A stretch of DNA of 64,000 nucleotides. Origin: Lactobacillus gasseri ATCC 33323 = JCM 1131 (GTDB taxonomy: Bacteria; Bacillota; Bacilli; Lactobacillales; Lactobacillaceae). Within the stretch, counting starts at the first letter, position 1. Every line of letters starts with the position of its first letter. This document shows, piece by piece, positions 18,784 through 28,419 of the stretch. The stretch lies in the NCBI RefSeq assembly GCF_000014425.1, contig NC_008530.1:558001-622000 (forward strand). Direction: 5' to 3'. The notes below the pieces were generated by a model. The model was not told where the DNA came from. It made no database searches and was given only the letters and a program-made list of their open reading frames with translations. The position numbers and the translations under genes were made by a program.

Positions 18784-18810
18784 GGCTAGGTTGAAAAACC
18801 TAGCCTTTTG
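18784..18810 (+). terminator. GNAT gene terminator
   Basis: GGCTAGGTT-GAAA-AACCTAGCC, a perfect 9-bp stem with tetraloop, then TTTTG. Confidence 0.92.
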
Positions 18811-18890
18811 TTTAGTTTAGTCGTTCTGTTGACAGAGAATATTATGATAAAATATTCTTGTTAAATACTGTAAATTACATGGAGAAATTG

Positions 18891-19760
18891 ATGAGAACAA
18901 ATTTTAAATTTAAAATAGCTGCTGTTTTAGGACTATTAGCTATTTTAATCGGACTTACAGGCTGTGCTAACAATAATAGCAATAAGATTACTGTTGTTGG
19001 ATCTAGTGCCATGCAGCTTTTAGCTGAGCAAGCTGGAAATGACTATCGTCTTTCTCATCCAGACAGTAATATTGTTGTCCAAGGTGGAGGTTCTGGTACT
19101 GGTCTTAGCCAAGTACAGGCTGGCGCTGTTGAAATCGGAACTTCTGATGTTTTTGCTGAAACACAAAAAGGAATTGATGCAAAAAAATTGCAAAATCATC
19201 TAGTTGCAGTTGTAGGGATTGTACCAATCGTTAATAAGAGCGCTGGCGTGAAGAATTTAACCAGACAGCAATTGAGTGATATTTTTACTGGTAAGATTAC
19301 CAACTGGAAACAAGTTGGTGGTAAAAATCAAAATATTACTGTAATTAATCGCTCTAAAGGTAGCGGTACACGAGGTACTTTTGAAGGTTTAATTCTAAAC
19401 GGAAAGAAACCAATTCAAGCGCAAGAGCAAGATTCTAACGGTACTGTACGTAAGATCGTTAGTTCTACGCCAGGGACCATTTCTTATATTTCTTTCCCTT
19501 ATGCTAATGATGAAAATATTCAAAAATTGAGTATTGACGGAATAAAGCCTACAAATAAAAATGTAGCAACAAATCGTTGGCATCTTTGGTCTTATGAGCA
19601 TATGTATACTAAGGGAAAGCCTAATAAAAATGTTCAAAAATTTATTGATTATATGCTTGGCAGTAAAGTTCAGAATGACTTAGTACCTAAGTTAGGCTAC
19701 ATTAGTATCAACAAGATGCAAGTTGAACGTGATAGTAATAATCATGTTGTGCAAAAATAA
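18891..19760 (+). CDS. pstS: Phosphate ABC transporter substrate-binding lipoprotein
   Basis: High-affinity phosphate receptor anchored outside the membrane. It has a lipoprotein signal ending in LTGC, the PstS opening 'ITVVGSSAMQLLAEQ', the phosphate-binding glycine loop 'GGGSGTGLSQVQAGAVEIG' and 'INRSKGSGTRGTFE'. ATG 18891 is preceded by GGAG and gives the short signal; the longer frame from 18858 has no ribosome site. A TTGACA at 18829 marks the likely promoter. First gene of a six-gene pst operon. Confidence 0.94.
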   Translation: MRTNFKFKIAAVLGLLAILIGLTGCANNNSNKITVVGSSAMQLLAEQAGNDYRLSHPDSNIVVQGGGSGTGLSQVQAGAVEIGTSDVFAETQKGIDAKKLQNHLVAVVGIVPIVNKSAGVKNLTRQQLSDIFTGKITNWKQVGGKNQNITVINRSKGSGTRGTFEGLILNGKKPIQAQEQDSNGTVRKIVSSTPGTISYISFPYANDENIQKLSIDGIKPTNKNVATNRWHLWSYEHMYTKGKPNKNVQKFIDYMLGSKVQNDLVPKLGYISINKMQVERDSNNHVVQK

Positions 19761-19776
19761 AGAATAGGACGTTTTG

Positions 19777-20769
19777 ATGGATAACAAAGATCTAAAAAAA
19801 GTAGTTGAATCTGCTTTAGATAAGCAAAAAGTTCCTCATGTTAAATTAAAGAAGATTGGAACTAGCAAGGTTGATGTTGCTAGTTTAACTGAACCTTCAA
19901 AAGAGACGCGACAAGAATATTGGGGTAAGGGGTTAACTTACTGTGCTATTATCCTAATTATTATTTTAGTTGCTTCAATTATCGGTTTTATTGGCTTTCA
20001 TGGTTTAGAAACATTTACCAAAGATCATGTAAATGTGTTCCAATTTTTGACCTCTAGCGACTGGGATCCGGGTGAAGGAAAGAGCCATGTAGGTGCAGCT
20101 GCAATGATTATAACTTCTTTTTCAGTTACTTTATTAGCAGCTTTAGTAGCAACCCCATTTGCCATTGCGGTGGCCTTATTTATGACTGAGTATTCTTCTA
20201 AAAAAGGAGCACGCTTTTTACAATCTGTAATTGAATTATTAGTTGGGATTCCATCTGTTGTTTACGGATTTTTGGGATTAACAATTATTGTTCCATTTAT
20301 TAGAAATATTTTTGGCGGCACAGGATTTGGTATTTTGTCTGCTACTTTGGTTTTATTTGTCATGGTCTTACCAACGATTACTTCCTTGACTGTTGACAGT
20401 TTAAAGGCCGTTCCTTCTGACTACCGAAAGGCTTCTTTGGCTTTGGGAGCAACTAAGTGGCAAACAATTTATAAGGTAATTTTACGAGTTGCTTCTCCTA
20501 GAATTATGACTGCGGTAATTTTCGGAATGGCACGTGCCTTTGGGGAGGCGTTAGCCGTACAAATGGTTATTGGTAATGCAGTCTTGATGCCAGCTAACTT
20601 AGTGAGCCCATCAGCTACTTTAACTAGTCAATTAACTAGTCAAATGGGAAATACTGTGATGGGAACGTTGCCTAATAACGCCCTTTGGTCATTAGCCCTG
20701 TTATTATTAATTATGTCTTTAGTCTTTAACTTCTTAGTCCGCTTAATTGGAAAGAGAGGACAGAAATAA
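19777..20769 (+). CDS. pstC: Phosphate ABC transporter permease PstC
   Basis: 330-residue membrane subunit with a charged N-terminal extension of about 50 residues, then six helices. Family motifs are 'ELLVGIPSVVYGFLGL' and 'RKASLALGATKWQTIYKVIL' (EAA loop). ATG 19777 behind AGGAC is preferred to the overlapping TTG 19774. Its stop overlaps pstA (TAATG). Confidence 0.93.
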   Translation: MDNKDLKKVVESALDKQKVPHVKLKKIGTSKVDVASLTEPSKETRQEYWGKGLTYCAIILIIILVASIIGFIGFHGLETFTKDHVNVFQFLTSSDWDPGEGKSHVGAAAMIITSFSVTLLAALVATPFAIAVALFMTEYSSKKGARFLQSVIELLVGIPSVVYGFLGLTIIVPFIRNIFGGTGFGILSATLVLFVMVLPTITSLTVDSLKAVPSDYRKASLALGATKWQTIYKVILRVASPRIMTAVIFGMARAFGEALAVQMVIGNAVLMPANLVSPSATLTSQLTSQMGNTVMGTLPNNALWSLALLLLIMSLVFNFLVRLIGKRGQK

Positions 20770-21659
20770 TGAATGCAAAAACGCGTAATAAAATTGCTAC
20801 TGCTGGTATTTATACCTTGGTGAGTATTGTCGTAATTATTCTTTTTGGAATTTTGGGCGATATTTTAGTTTCTGGTGTACCGCATCTTTCATGGCATTTT
20901 TTATCTTCTGAAGCCTCTTCTTATCAAGCTGGTGGCGGAGTACGAGATCAGCTGTTTAACTCTTTGTATTTGCTAGTCTTGACACTGATTATTTCTTTGC
21001 CAATTGCATTAGGCGCTGGGATTTATTTAGCAGAATATGCTAAGGATAATTGGTTTACAAACTTAATTAGGACAACCATTGAGATTTTAAGTTCTTTACC
21101 ATCCATTGTTGTAGGTTTATTTGGTTACTTATTATTTGTAGTGCAATTTGGTTTTGGCTTTTCCATTATTTCTGGTGCATTGGCACTAACATTTTTTAAT
21201 CTACCAACTTTGACTAGTAATATTGAACAAGCTATTGAAGGTGTTCCACAAGCTCAAAGAGATGCTGGACTTGCTTTAGGCTTATCTAATTGGAAGACGA
21301 TTCGGGGAATTGTTTTACCAGCAGCTTTGCCAGGAATTTTGACAGGTATTATTTTAAGTGCTGGTAGAATTTTTGGTGAAGCAGCAGCCTTAATTTATAC
21401 TGCAGGTCAAAGTGGATCAACGATTGATTATAGTAATTGGAATCCGCTTAGCCCAACTAGTTTCTTAAATGTTATGCGCCCAGCAGAAACTTTAGCTGTT
21501 CATATTTGGAAAGTTAATACAGAAGGAATCATTCCGGATGCAACTATTGTTTCAGCTGCAACTTCTGCTTTATTAATTATTGTGGTAATTTTGTTTAACC
21601 TAGGTGCACGTGCTTTAGGTAACCATTTATACCGTAAGTTGACAGCTGCTAAGTCATAA
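20769..21659 (+). CDS. pstA: Phosphate ABC transporter permease PstA
   Basis: Second membrane subunit, 296 residues, with '[15 protein letters not shown]' and the EAA loop '[20 protein letters not shown]'. It starts inside the pstC stop codon with GAGAGGA upstream, so translation is coupled and expression should be equimolar with PstC. Confidence 0.93.
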   Translation: MNAKTRNKIATAGIYTLVSIVVIILFGILGDILVSGVPHLSWHFLSSEASSYQAGGGVRDQLFNSLYLLVLTLIISLPIALGAGIYLAEYAKDNWFTNLIRTTIEILSSLPSIVVGLFGYLLFVVQFGFGFSIISGALALTFFNLPTLTSNIEQAIEGVPQAQRDAGLALGLSNWKTIRGIVLPAALPGILTGIILSAGRIFGEAAALIYTAGQSGSTIDYSNWNPLSPTSFLNVMRPAETLAVHIWKVNTEGIIPDATIVSAATSALLIIVVILFNLGARALGNHLYRKLTAAKS

Positions 21660-21669
21660 GGAGAAATTT

Positions 21670-22470
21670 ATGCAAAATGTGAATGAAGCACCTACTTTTA
21701 TTCATCAATTCGATCAAGATGAACAAATTATTTCTACTAAAGATCTTAGTGTCTTTTATGGTGGGAGTATTCAAAAGCTTTTTGGAGCTAGCCTGCAATT
21801 TAAGAAAAAAACGATTACTGCCTTAATTGGAGGATCTGGATCAGGAAAGTCGACTTTTTTACGTTGTCTTAATAGAATGAATGATAAGGTTGCTCGAGTT
21901 GATGGTGAGATTTGGTATCACGGCTTAGATATTAATAAAAACAATATCAATGTTTACCAATTAAGAAAGAATATTGGGATGGTCTTTCAAAAGCCAAATC
22001 CATTTCCAAAATCAATTAGAGAAAATATTACATATGCTCTCAAAGCAAATGGTGAAAAAGATAAGCAAAAGCTGGATCAAATTGTTGAAGAAAGCTTAAG
22101 AGCAGCTGCTTTGTGGGATGAAGTAAAAGATAAGCTAGATAAGAGTGCCTTAGCAATGTCAGGTGGGCAGCAGCAGCGTTTATGTATCGCTAGAGCGCTT
22201 GCCTTAAAACCTGAAATTTTGCTTCTCGATGAACCAGCTAGTGCGCTTGATCCTGTTTCTACTTCTAAGCTTGAAGATACGCTCAAGCAGTTGAGAACCG
22301 ATTATACAATGATTATGGTTACTCATAATATGCAACAAGCTAGTCGAATCAGTGACTATACAGCTTTCTTTCATTTAGGACATGTTCTAGAGTACGATAA
22401 AACAGAAAATATTTTCACTAATCCTAAGGGTGAAATTACGGAAGATTATATTCGCGGAAGTTTTGGATAA
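21670..22470 (+). CDS. pstB1: Phosphate ABC transporter ATPase 1
   Basis: 266-residue ATPase: Walker A 'GGSGSGKST', Q-loop '[19 protein letters not shown]' (PstB-specific KPNPFP), signature '[16 protein letters not shown]', Walker B '[13 protein letters not shown]' and switch His '[18 protein letters not shown]'. Lactobacilli and relatives commonly carry two tandem pstB genes, as seen here. AAGGAG precedes the ATG. Confidence 0.94.
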   Translation: MQNVNEAPTFIHQFDQDEQIISTKDLSVFYGGSIQKLFGASLQFKKKTITALIGGSGSGKSTFLRCLNRMNDKVARVDGEIWYHGLDINKNNINVYQLRKNIGMVFQKPNPFPKSIRENITYALKANGEKDKQKLDQIVEESLRAAALWDEVKDKLDKSALAMSGGQQQRLCIARALALKPEILLLDEPASALDPVSTSKLEDTLKQLRTDYTMIMVTHNMQQASRISDYTAFFHLGHVLEYDKTENIFTNPKGEITEDYIRGSFG

Positions 22471-22480
22471 GGGGTTTACT

Positions 22481-23236
22481 GTGGAAAATATTATTACAAG
22501 TAGAGATGTTCATCTAAGTTATGGAAATGTTGAAGCCTTGCATGGAATTAGCTTGGATTTTGAAGAAAAAGAGCTAACTGCTTTAATTGGGCCTTCGGGG
22601 TGTGGAAAGTCAACTTTCTTGCGCTGTTTAAATAGGATGAATGATGATATTCCAAACATTCATATTAGCGGTGATATTCAGTTTGAAGGACAAAACATTT
22701 ATGGTTCTAAGATGGATTTGGTAGAATTACGTAAAGAAGTTGGGATGGTATTCCAGCAGCCGAGTCCTTTTCCATTTTCTGTTTATGACAATATTGCTTA
22801 TGGATTAAAGATTGCTGGAATTAAGGATAAAGAGTTAATTGATCAGCGCGTTGAAGAAAGTCTCAAGCAAGCGGCAATTTGGAAAGAAACCAAAGATAAT
22901 TTAGATCGCAATGCTCAAGCTTTTTCTGGTGGTCAGCAACAGAGAATTTGTATTGCGCGTGCTTTAGCAGTTCGTCCGAAAGTAGTTTTGCTTGATGAAC
23001 CCACAAGTGCGCTTGATCCAATTTCAAGCAGTGAAATTGAGGAAACCTTGCTTGAATTAAAGCATGAATATACTTTCATCATGGTAACGCATAACTTGCA
23101 GCAGGCCAGTCGAATCAGCGATTACACTGCTTTCTTAATGAGTGGTGACTTAATTGAATATGGAAAAACAGCTGATATGTTCATGAATCCTAAGAAACAG
23201 ATTACGAGTGATTATCTGAATGGACGTTTTGGTTAA
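22481..23236 (+). CDS. pstB2: Phosphate ABC transporter ATPase 2
   Basis: Paralogue of the gene before it: Walker A 'GPSGCGKST', '[19 protein letters not shown]', signature '[16 protein letters not shown]', Walker B '[13 protein letters not shown]'. The start is placed at GTG 22481, with AAGGGG 6 bases upstream; the longer frame from 22430 would overlap pstB1 without a ribosome site. 251 residues, the normal PstB length. Confidence 0.93.
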   Translation: MENIITSRDVHLSYGNVEALHGISLDFEEKELTALIGPSGCGKSTFLRCLNRMNDDIPNIHISGDIQFEGQNIYGSKMDLVELRKEVGMVFQQPSPFPFSVYDNIAYGLKIAGIKDKELIDQRVEESLKQAAIWKETKDNLDRNAQAFSGGQQQRICIARALAVRPKVVLLDEPTSALDPISSSEIEETLLELKHEYTFIMVTHNLQQASRISDYTAFLMSGDLIEYGKTADMFMNPKKQITSDYLNGRFG

Positions 23237-23253
23237 TAAGGAGAAGTTTTAAG

Positions 23254-23937
23254 ATGCATGAAGTTTTTTTAGATGAATTACGTAAGTTAAATACCCGTTT
23301 TATGGGGATGGGGATTGATGTTAGCGAGTCAATTGAGGAAGCTACCCAAGCCTTTGTTGATCATGATAAAAAATTAGCTCAAAGCCTGGTAAAAGATGAT
23401 CAAAAAGTTTCTCGGGCTGCTACTAAAGTTGAGAAGAGAACCTTGAAGTTAATGGCTCTGCAGCAGCCGGTTGCTAGTGATTTTAGAAATGTAATTAGTA
23501 TCTTAAAGGCAACGGGAGATTTAGAACGAATTGGTGAAAATGCACTTTCAATTGCTTGGGAGACAATAAGAGTAAAGGGTAATCCACGTATTCCAGAAGT
23601 TGAAGCAATCATTAAGTCAATGTCTAAGAAAGTTAACTTCATGCTTGATCAAGTTTTAAAAGCTTATGTTCAAGGTGATGAAAAATTAGCTCGGGAAGTT
23701 GCTAAAAAAGATGACGAAGTAGATGAAGATTATGTAAAGGCGCGTAAGTTGATTATTGCTGGAATTAAACAAGATCCAGAAGCCGCTGTTGCTTCTTCAA
23801 GTTACTTTATGGTAATTCGTTTACTGGAACGGATTGGAGACCACGTAGTTAACTTGGCGCAGTGGGTTGTTTATAAGATGTCAGGCGAATTAGTTGACTT
23901 AAATACTAAAGATACTGATGAAATGACTGAACTATAA
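23254..23937 (+). CDS. phoU: Phosphate uptake regulator PhoU
   Basis: 227-residue all-helical protein made of two PhoU repeats, each with the metal-cluster motif: 'KATGDLERIGENALSIA' and 'RLLERIGDHVVNLAQWVVY'. It is the negative regulator linking Pst transport to phosphate signalling. Last gene of the pst operon, followed by a terminator. Confidence 0.94.
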   Translation: MHEVFLDELRKLNTRFMGMGIDVSESIEEATQAFVDHDKKLAQSLVKDDQKVSRAATKVEKRTLKLMALQQPVASDFRNVISILKATGDLERIGENALSIAWETIRVKGNPRIPEVEAIIKSMSKKVNFMLDQVLKAYVQGDEKLAREVAKKDDEVDEDYVKARKLIIAGIKQDPEAAVASSSYFMVIRLLERIGDHVVNLAQWVVYKMSGELVDLNTKDTDEMTEL

Positions 23938-23955
23938 TCGAAAATATTTAGACTA

Positions 23956-23981
23956 AAAGACTGCATTTTGCAGTCTTTTTT
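23956..23981 (+). terminator. pst operon terminator
   Basis: AAAGACTGCA / TGCAGTCTTT hairpin with a very short loop, followed by TTTTT. Confidence 0.9.
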
Positions 23982-24070
23982 GTGCAGATAAATGTAAGCG
24001 CGTGCAAATTTTCATAAAGAAATCTATAATAAAACTATAAATTAAACTGTAAATGTGATCGGGGGAAGTT

Positions 24071-25609
24071 ATGAGTAATACAGTTCAAAAAAAGAAAAAG
24101 CATCAATTTCCAACAGCGTATACGGTTATTATTATCGTTCTGTTATTGGTGCAGATTTTAACATTTTTTATCCCATCAGGTAATTATGCAACGCTTGAGT
24201 ATGATCAACCTAATAAGGAATTTGTGATTACTAAGCCAAATGGTAGTAAGCATAAAGAGGCAGCAACTCAAAAAACTTTAGATAAGTATAAAGTTAAGAT
24301 TGATGTGAAGAAGTTTACTAATGGTACTATTTATAAGCCAGTGGCAATTCCTGATTCTTATGAAAAGATTGATCAGAAAAAGCCAGGATTAGGTGGAGCA
24401 ATTTATCAATTTTTATCTTCACAAGTAAACGGAATTGCGCAAAGTATTGATATTATTGCCTTTGTTTTAATTCTGGGTGGATGTATTGGCGTTGTGCACG
24501 CAAATGGTGCTATTGATGCCGGTATGCAGGCACTTTCTAAAAAGATCAAGGGTAAGCAAGTATTACTAATCGTTTTGGTAATGGGCTTGATTGCCATTGG
24601 TGGTACAACCTTTGGTTTAGCTGAAGAGACCATGGCTTTTTATCCAATTTTGATTCCCGTATTCTTACTGGCTGGCTTTGATCGTATGACGGTTGTCGCG
24701 ACGATCTTCTTAGGAACCAGTATTGGTACGATGGCGTCGACGATTAACCCATTTTCAACTGTAATTGCTTCTAACACTGCTGGTGTTAACTTCACAGAGG
24801 CATTGCCGTTAAGAATTTGTATGTGGGCAACTTGCGTTATTGTGGGGATGATTTATGTTATCGCTTATGCCAAAAAGGTACAAAAGAACCCCAAGGCCTC
24901 ATATGTTTATAATGACTTCGTTAAAGAAGATCAAGAATATCTGAATCAAGACCAAACAACGCAAGAACAAGAATTTACTTGGCGTCAAAAATTAACATTG
25001 CTTGTTTTCGCAATTGCATTTATCGTAATGATTTGGGGTGTTCAGCAAAAGGGCTGGTACTTTACTGAAATTGCGGTTGTCTTCTTGGCAACTGGATATA
25101 TTTTTGCCTTTATTTCAGGCTTGAGCGAGCACAAGTTTGTTGAAAGCTTTGTAAATGGCGCAGGCGACTTATTAGGTGTGGCTTTAACAATTGGATTAGC
25201 GCGTGCCGTTTCAATTGTAATGGAAGAAAGTCATACTAGCGATACCATCATGAACTTCTTTAGCCAACAAGTCTCTGGTATGCCACCACTAGTGTTCATT
25301 TGGTTTATGTTCTTGGTCTACATTGTTTTAGGCTTCTTTATTCAATCATCTTCTGGTTTAGCCGTTCTCTCAATGCCAATTATGGCGCCATTAGCCAACG
25401 TAGTTGGTATTGACCGAGCAAGCATTATTGATGCTTATAACTGGGGACAGGGCTTTATCAGTTTGGTAGCTCCAACTGGTTTGATTTTAATGAGCTTAAT
25501 GATGGTGAATATCGGCTTTAACAAATGGTTTAAGTTTTGCTGGAAATTATTAGTAATTGAGTTTGGTATTTGTTTAGCATTTTTAGCAATTGGTCTGGTT
25601 GTTTACTGA
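24071..25609 (+). CDS. YfcC-family (arginine/ornithine antiporter-like) membrane transporter
   Basis: 512-residue polytopic protein of the YfcC/ArcD-related C4-dicarboxylate carrier superfamily. It has a short basic N-terminus, a first helix ending 'LTFFIPSGNY', a soluble insert (~50-115), then about ten helices. Conserved membrane blocks include 'GGTTFGLAEETMAFYPILIP' and 'SSSGLAVLSMPIMAPLA'. Starts behind GGGGGAAG. The substrate is not established for the family; peptides or amino acids are usual guesses. Monocistronic. Confidence 0.83.
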   Translation: MSNTVQKKKKHQFPTAYTVIIIVLLLVQILTFFIPSGNYATLEYDQPNKEFVITKPNGSKHKEAATQKTLDKYKVKIDVKKFTNGTIYKPVAIPDSYEKIDQKKPGLGGAIYQFLSSQVNGIAQSIDIIAFVLILGGCIGVVHANGAIDAGMQALSKKIKGKQVLLIVLVMGLIAIGGTTFGLAEETMAFYPILIPVFLLAGFDRMTVVATIFLGTSIGTMASTINPFSTVIASNTAGVNFTEALPLRICMWATCVIVGMIYVIAYAKKVQKNPKASYVYNDFVKEDQEYLNQDQTTQEQEFTWRQKLTLLVFAIAFIVMIWGVQQKGWYFTEIAVVFLATGYIFAFISGLSEHKFVESFVNGAGDLLGVALTIGLARAVSIVMEESHTSDTIMNFFSQQVSGMPPLVFIWFMFLVYIVLGFFIQSSSGLAVLSMPIMAPLANVVGIDRASIIDAYNWGQGFISLVAPTGLILMSLMMVNIGFNKWFKFCWKLLVIEFGICLAFLAIGLVVY

Positions 25610-25688
25610 TAAGGCAGATAAATAGCTTTTATTAATTTTTATAGTTATGATTTAAATATGAATATTATTTTATTTAAGGAGGCATTTT

Positions 25689-26156
25689 ATGGCTTATCCA
25701 AAAACTAAAAAAATTATGAATGAAATCGTTGCCGATTTAACTCAAACACATATGGTTGTGCATCAACATCATTGGTATATGCTCGGAAGAGGATTTTTGA
25801 AATTACATCCATATTTAGATGATGTAATGGATGAATTAGCTGAGCAACAAGATGGAGTTGCTGAAAGATTAATTGAGATTAACGGTAGTCCAATTTCAAC
25901 TTATGAAGAAGTGTTAGAAGAAACTAACGTTCCAGATCAAGTTGGCAGTTGGGATTTATCCATGGAAGAAAGATTCCAATTAATTGTCAATGCATATAAG
26001 CAATTACGAGATGATTATGAACGTGGTATTAAGATTAGTGAAGATGAAGGAGATAATTCCACTAATGACTTGTTAATTGCTTATCATACCGCCGTTGAAA
26101 AGAGAATCTGGATGATGTCAGCTGAACTTGGCAAGAGACCTGGCGAAGGTGAATAG
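25689..26156 (+). CDS. dps: Dps-family ferritin-like DNA-protection protein
   Basis: 155-residue four-helix ferritin-like protein forming dodecamers that oxidise and store iron and limit peroxide damage. The ferroxidase residues are visible in 'HQHHWYMLGRGFLKLHPYLDDVMDELAEQ' (shown in part: HHWYM ... HPYLDD ... DELAEQ), spaced H-x12-D-x3-E as in Dps. AAGGAGG precedes the ATG. Confidence 0.9.
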   Translation: MAYPKTKKIMNEIVADLTQTHMVVHQHHWYMLGRGFLKLHPYLDDVMDELAEQQDGVAERLIEINGSPISTYEEVLEETNVPDQVGSWDLSMEERFQLIVNAYKQLRDDYERGIKISEDEGDNSTNDLLIAYHTAVEKRIWMMSAELGKRPGEGE

Positions 26157-26169
26157 ATTTTAAAGAATA

Positions 26170-26202
26170 AAGAAGGGGCGAATAAATTTTTGCTCCTTTT
26201 TT
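26170..26202 (+). terminator. dps terminator
   Basis: AAGGGGCGAA / TTTGCTCCTT stem (with a G-U pair and an A-rich loop) and TTTTTT. Confidence 0.8.
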
Positions 26203-26280
26203 ATCATTTATTGTTATGATTTAGAAAATTATAAGTTAAATATATTCTTTATAAGTGATATAGAAAATTTAGGTATAACA

Positions 26281-26622
26281 ATGGATCTATTTAACAACCA
26301 ACAAGCTAGAGATGCTGCAATTAAAGCCATGCATGAATACCATTTAGCTTACAAAACAGGTAAAAATATTGATACAGCAAAAGTTAAACAATCACTAAAA
26401 AAGTTATCCCAGTCAGATAGAACTTTTATGTTTATCATAGGAAATACAAGCAATCCCTTAGTTGCAATTCCATCGATCAATTATGATATAAAGAAGAATA
26501 CTCTAAATAAATTAATTATGGCCTGCTTTTATTTCAAAAAAGAAACCGAAAACAAAATGGATAGGCAAATATTAGTGGTGCAGGCAGATAACTTTTATAA
26601 ATCGGTTGCCTTAAATAAATAA
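26281..26622 (+). CDS. Unrecognised 113-residue protein
   Basis: I do not recognise this protein. It is small, basic and without signal peptide or strong membrane helix; the first half looks helical ('RDAAIKAMHEYHLAYKTGK', 'VKQSLKKLSQSDR') and the centre beta-like ('TFMFIIGNTSNPLVAIPS'). The ribosome site is weak (TTAGG, 7 bases before the ATG). It lies alone between dps and the ribose genes. Confidence 0.6.
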   Translation: MDLFNNQQARDAAIKAMHEYHLAYKTGKNIDTAKVKQSLKKLSQSDRTFMFIIGNTSNPLVAIPSINYDIKKNTLNKLIMACFYFKKETENKMDRQILVVQADNFYKSVALNK

Positions 26623-26680
26623 TAAATGAACCTTTTTGCTATAATTAAAAGAAAAAGATCGTGCATGAAAGGAAAAATTG

Positions 26681-27604
26681 ATGAATAAAGTTACAATTGT
26701 TGGATCAATTAACGTTGACAACATTATGCATATCAAAAAGCTTCCTCAACCAGGAGAAACAATAGCAATGTCCGAATTTTCAAAGGCAGCTGGTGGTAAA
26801 GGTGCAAACCAAGCAGTCGCAAGTAGTCGTGCCAAGAATGAGACAATATTTGTTGGCCGTGTTGGGGATGATGACAATGGTCGCTTTATGCTTGAACAAT
26901 TTAAGGATAATGGCGTTAATGTTGAACATGTAACAGTAACTCCTAATGAGCAAACTGGTCAAGCTTATATTTTACTTCAAGAATCTGGTCAAAATTCAAT
27001 TATCATTCAACATGGCGCTAACTTTGATGTAACGGCTGCAGATGTTAGAAATGCTAAGAGTCAAATTGAAGATAGCGATTTTGTGATTGCACAATTTGAA
27101 ACTCCACTTGAAGCAACTATTGAAGCTTTCAAGATTGCTAGAGCTGCTGGTAAAACTACTATTTTAAATCCTGCTCCTGCTCGTACTGACATTCCCAAAG
27201 AATTGTTAGAGCTAACCGATTTAATTACACCTAATGAAACTGAAGCTGAAAGCATCACTGGAATTAAGGTTGATAGCGAAGAATCAATGAAGAAGAGCAG
27301 CGAACTCTTCCACAAGATGGGAATTAAGGGTGTAATTATCACAATTGGTGAGCGTGGTTCTTACGTTTCTTATGAAGATATCGAAGAAATTATTCCAGCT
27401 TTTAAGGTTAAGGCAGTTGATACAACCGCTGCTGGTGATACTTTCTTAGGTGCTTTATCTAGTGAATTAAAACCTGATTTAAGTAACTTAAAAGAAAGCG
27501 TAGTTTATGCTTCTAAATCTTCTTCATTTACTGTACAGAAATTAGGTGCATTTCCATCCATTCCGACTAGAGATGTAGTTGAGCAAGCTTTAAAGGAGAA
27601 TTAA
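26681..27604 (+). CDS. rbsK: Ribokinase
   Basis: PfkB-family kinase that phosphorylates D-ribose to ribose 5-phosphate. 307 residues from ATG 26681 (AAAGGA upstream). Signatures: N-terminal 'SINVDNIMHIKKLPQPGET', 'AAGGKGANQAVAS' (substrate clamp) and C-terminal 'VDTTAAGDTFLGAL' with the catalytic Asp in A-G-D-T-F. It is 2 bp from rpiA, so the two are co-translated. Confidence 0.94.
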   Translation: MNKVTIVGSINVDNIMHIKKLPQPGETIAMSEFSKAAGGKGANQAVASSRAKNETIFVGRVGDDDNGRFMLEQFKDNGVNVEHVTVTPNEQTGQAYILLQESGQNSIIIQHGANFDVTAADVRNAKSQIEDSDFVIAQFETPLEATIEAFKIARAAGKTTILNPAPARTDIPKELLELTDLITPNETEAESITGIKVDSEESMKKSSELFHKMGIKGVIITIGERGSYVSYEDIEEIIPAFKVKAVDTTAAGDTFLGALSSELKPDLSNLKESVVYASKSSSFTVQKLGAFPSIPTRDVVEQALKEN

Positions 27605-27606
27605 AT

Positions 27607-28305
27607 ATGGATAAGAGTGAACAAGATCAATTAAAAAAAGAAGCAGCCACTAAAGCCGCTATGATGGTAGAATCTGGTTCTGTTTTAGGTGTTGGAACCG
27701 GTTCGACAGTTGCGTTCTTTATTGATGCATTAGGGGAACGCAAAGAAAAAGAGAATTTTAGTCTTAAACATATTGTTACTACTTCTAACCGCAGTAAAAA
27801 GCAACTTGAAGGCCTAGGCTTTCAAGTTGATGAATTAGCGGATATTGATCAAGCTGATTTGACTGTAGATGGAGCAGATCGCGTCGATGATAATTTAGAT
27901 GGAATCAAAGGTGGCGGCGGTGCTTTGACTTTAGAAAAGAATGTCGCTATTAACTCTAAAAAAGTCATTTGGATTGTTGATGAGTCTAAGCTTGTTCACC
28001 ATTTAAGTGGTTTTCCTCTTCCAGTTGAAGTTCTACCTGTTTCTGCAGAACAAAATTTTAAGCGTTTTGAAGAAGAAGGATTAAAGCCGCAATGGCGTCT
28101 TGATGATAACGGCAAACGTTATGTAACGCACTATGGAAATTACATTATTGACTTAGCGGCTGATCCAACTCCTGTACCACATGGTTTAGCAGATTACTTA
28201 GATCATACAGTTGGTGTTGTTGAACACGGGTTGTTCTTAGATATGTGCGATGAAGTGATTATTGCTCATAGCGATGGTACGATTGAAGACAAGAAGAGAA
28301 AGTAA
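27607..28305 (+). CDS. rpiA: Ribose-5-phosphate isomerase A
   Basis: Interconverts ribose 5-phosphate and ribulose 5-phosphate. 232 residues with 'VLGVGTGSTVAFFIDAL', 'TVDGADRVDDNLDGIKGGGG' and 'ALTLEK', the RpiA active-site loops. It takes the product of RbsK toward xylulose 5-phosphate, the substrate of the phosphoketolase encoded 3 kb downstream. A terminator follows. Confidence 0.94.
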   Translation: MDKSEQDQLKKEAATKAAMMVESGSVLGVGTGSTVAFFIDALGERKEKENFSLKHIVTTSNRSKKQLEGLGFQVDELADIDQADLTVDGADRVDDNLDGIKGGGGALTLEKNVAINSKKVIWIVDESKLVHHLSGFPLPVEVLPVSAEQNFKRFEEEGLKPQWRLDDNGKRYVTHYGNYIIDLAADPTPVPHGLADYLDHTVGVVEHGLFLDMCDEVIIAHSDGTIEDKKRK

Positions 28306-28333
28306 ATATTTTTAAAGAAAATAATCTAACTTT

Positions 28334-28364
28334 TAAAGACTTGACTAGTTCAAGTCTTTTTTTG
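28334..28364 (+). terminator. rbsK-rpiA terminator
   Basis: AAAGACTTGA / TCAAGTCTTT with a 5-nt loop and TTTTTTT overlap. Confidence 0.9.
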
Positions 28365-28419
28365 TAACAAATCTTAGTTCATAATAAATATGATACGTAA
28401 AATAGAAAGAAGGACCTTT

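Noticed and set aside
18829-18890. Pho-box repeats upstream of pstS
   Set aside because: TTAAAT/TGTAAAT-like words are present but not with regular spacing; in DNA this AT-rich they are expected by chance.
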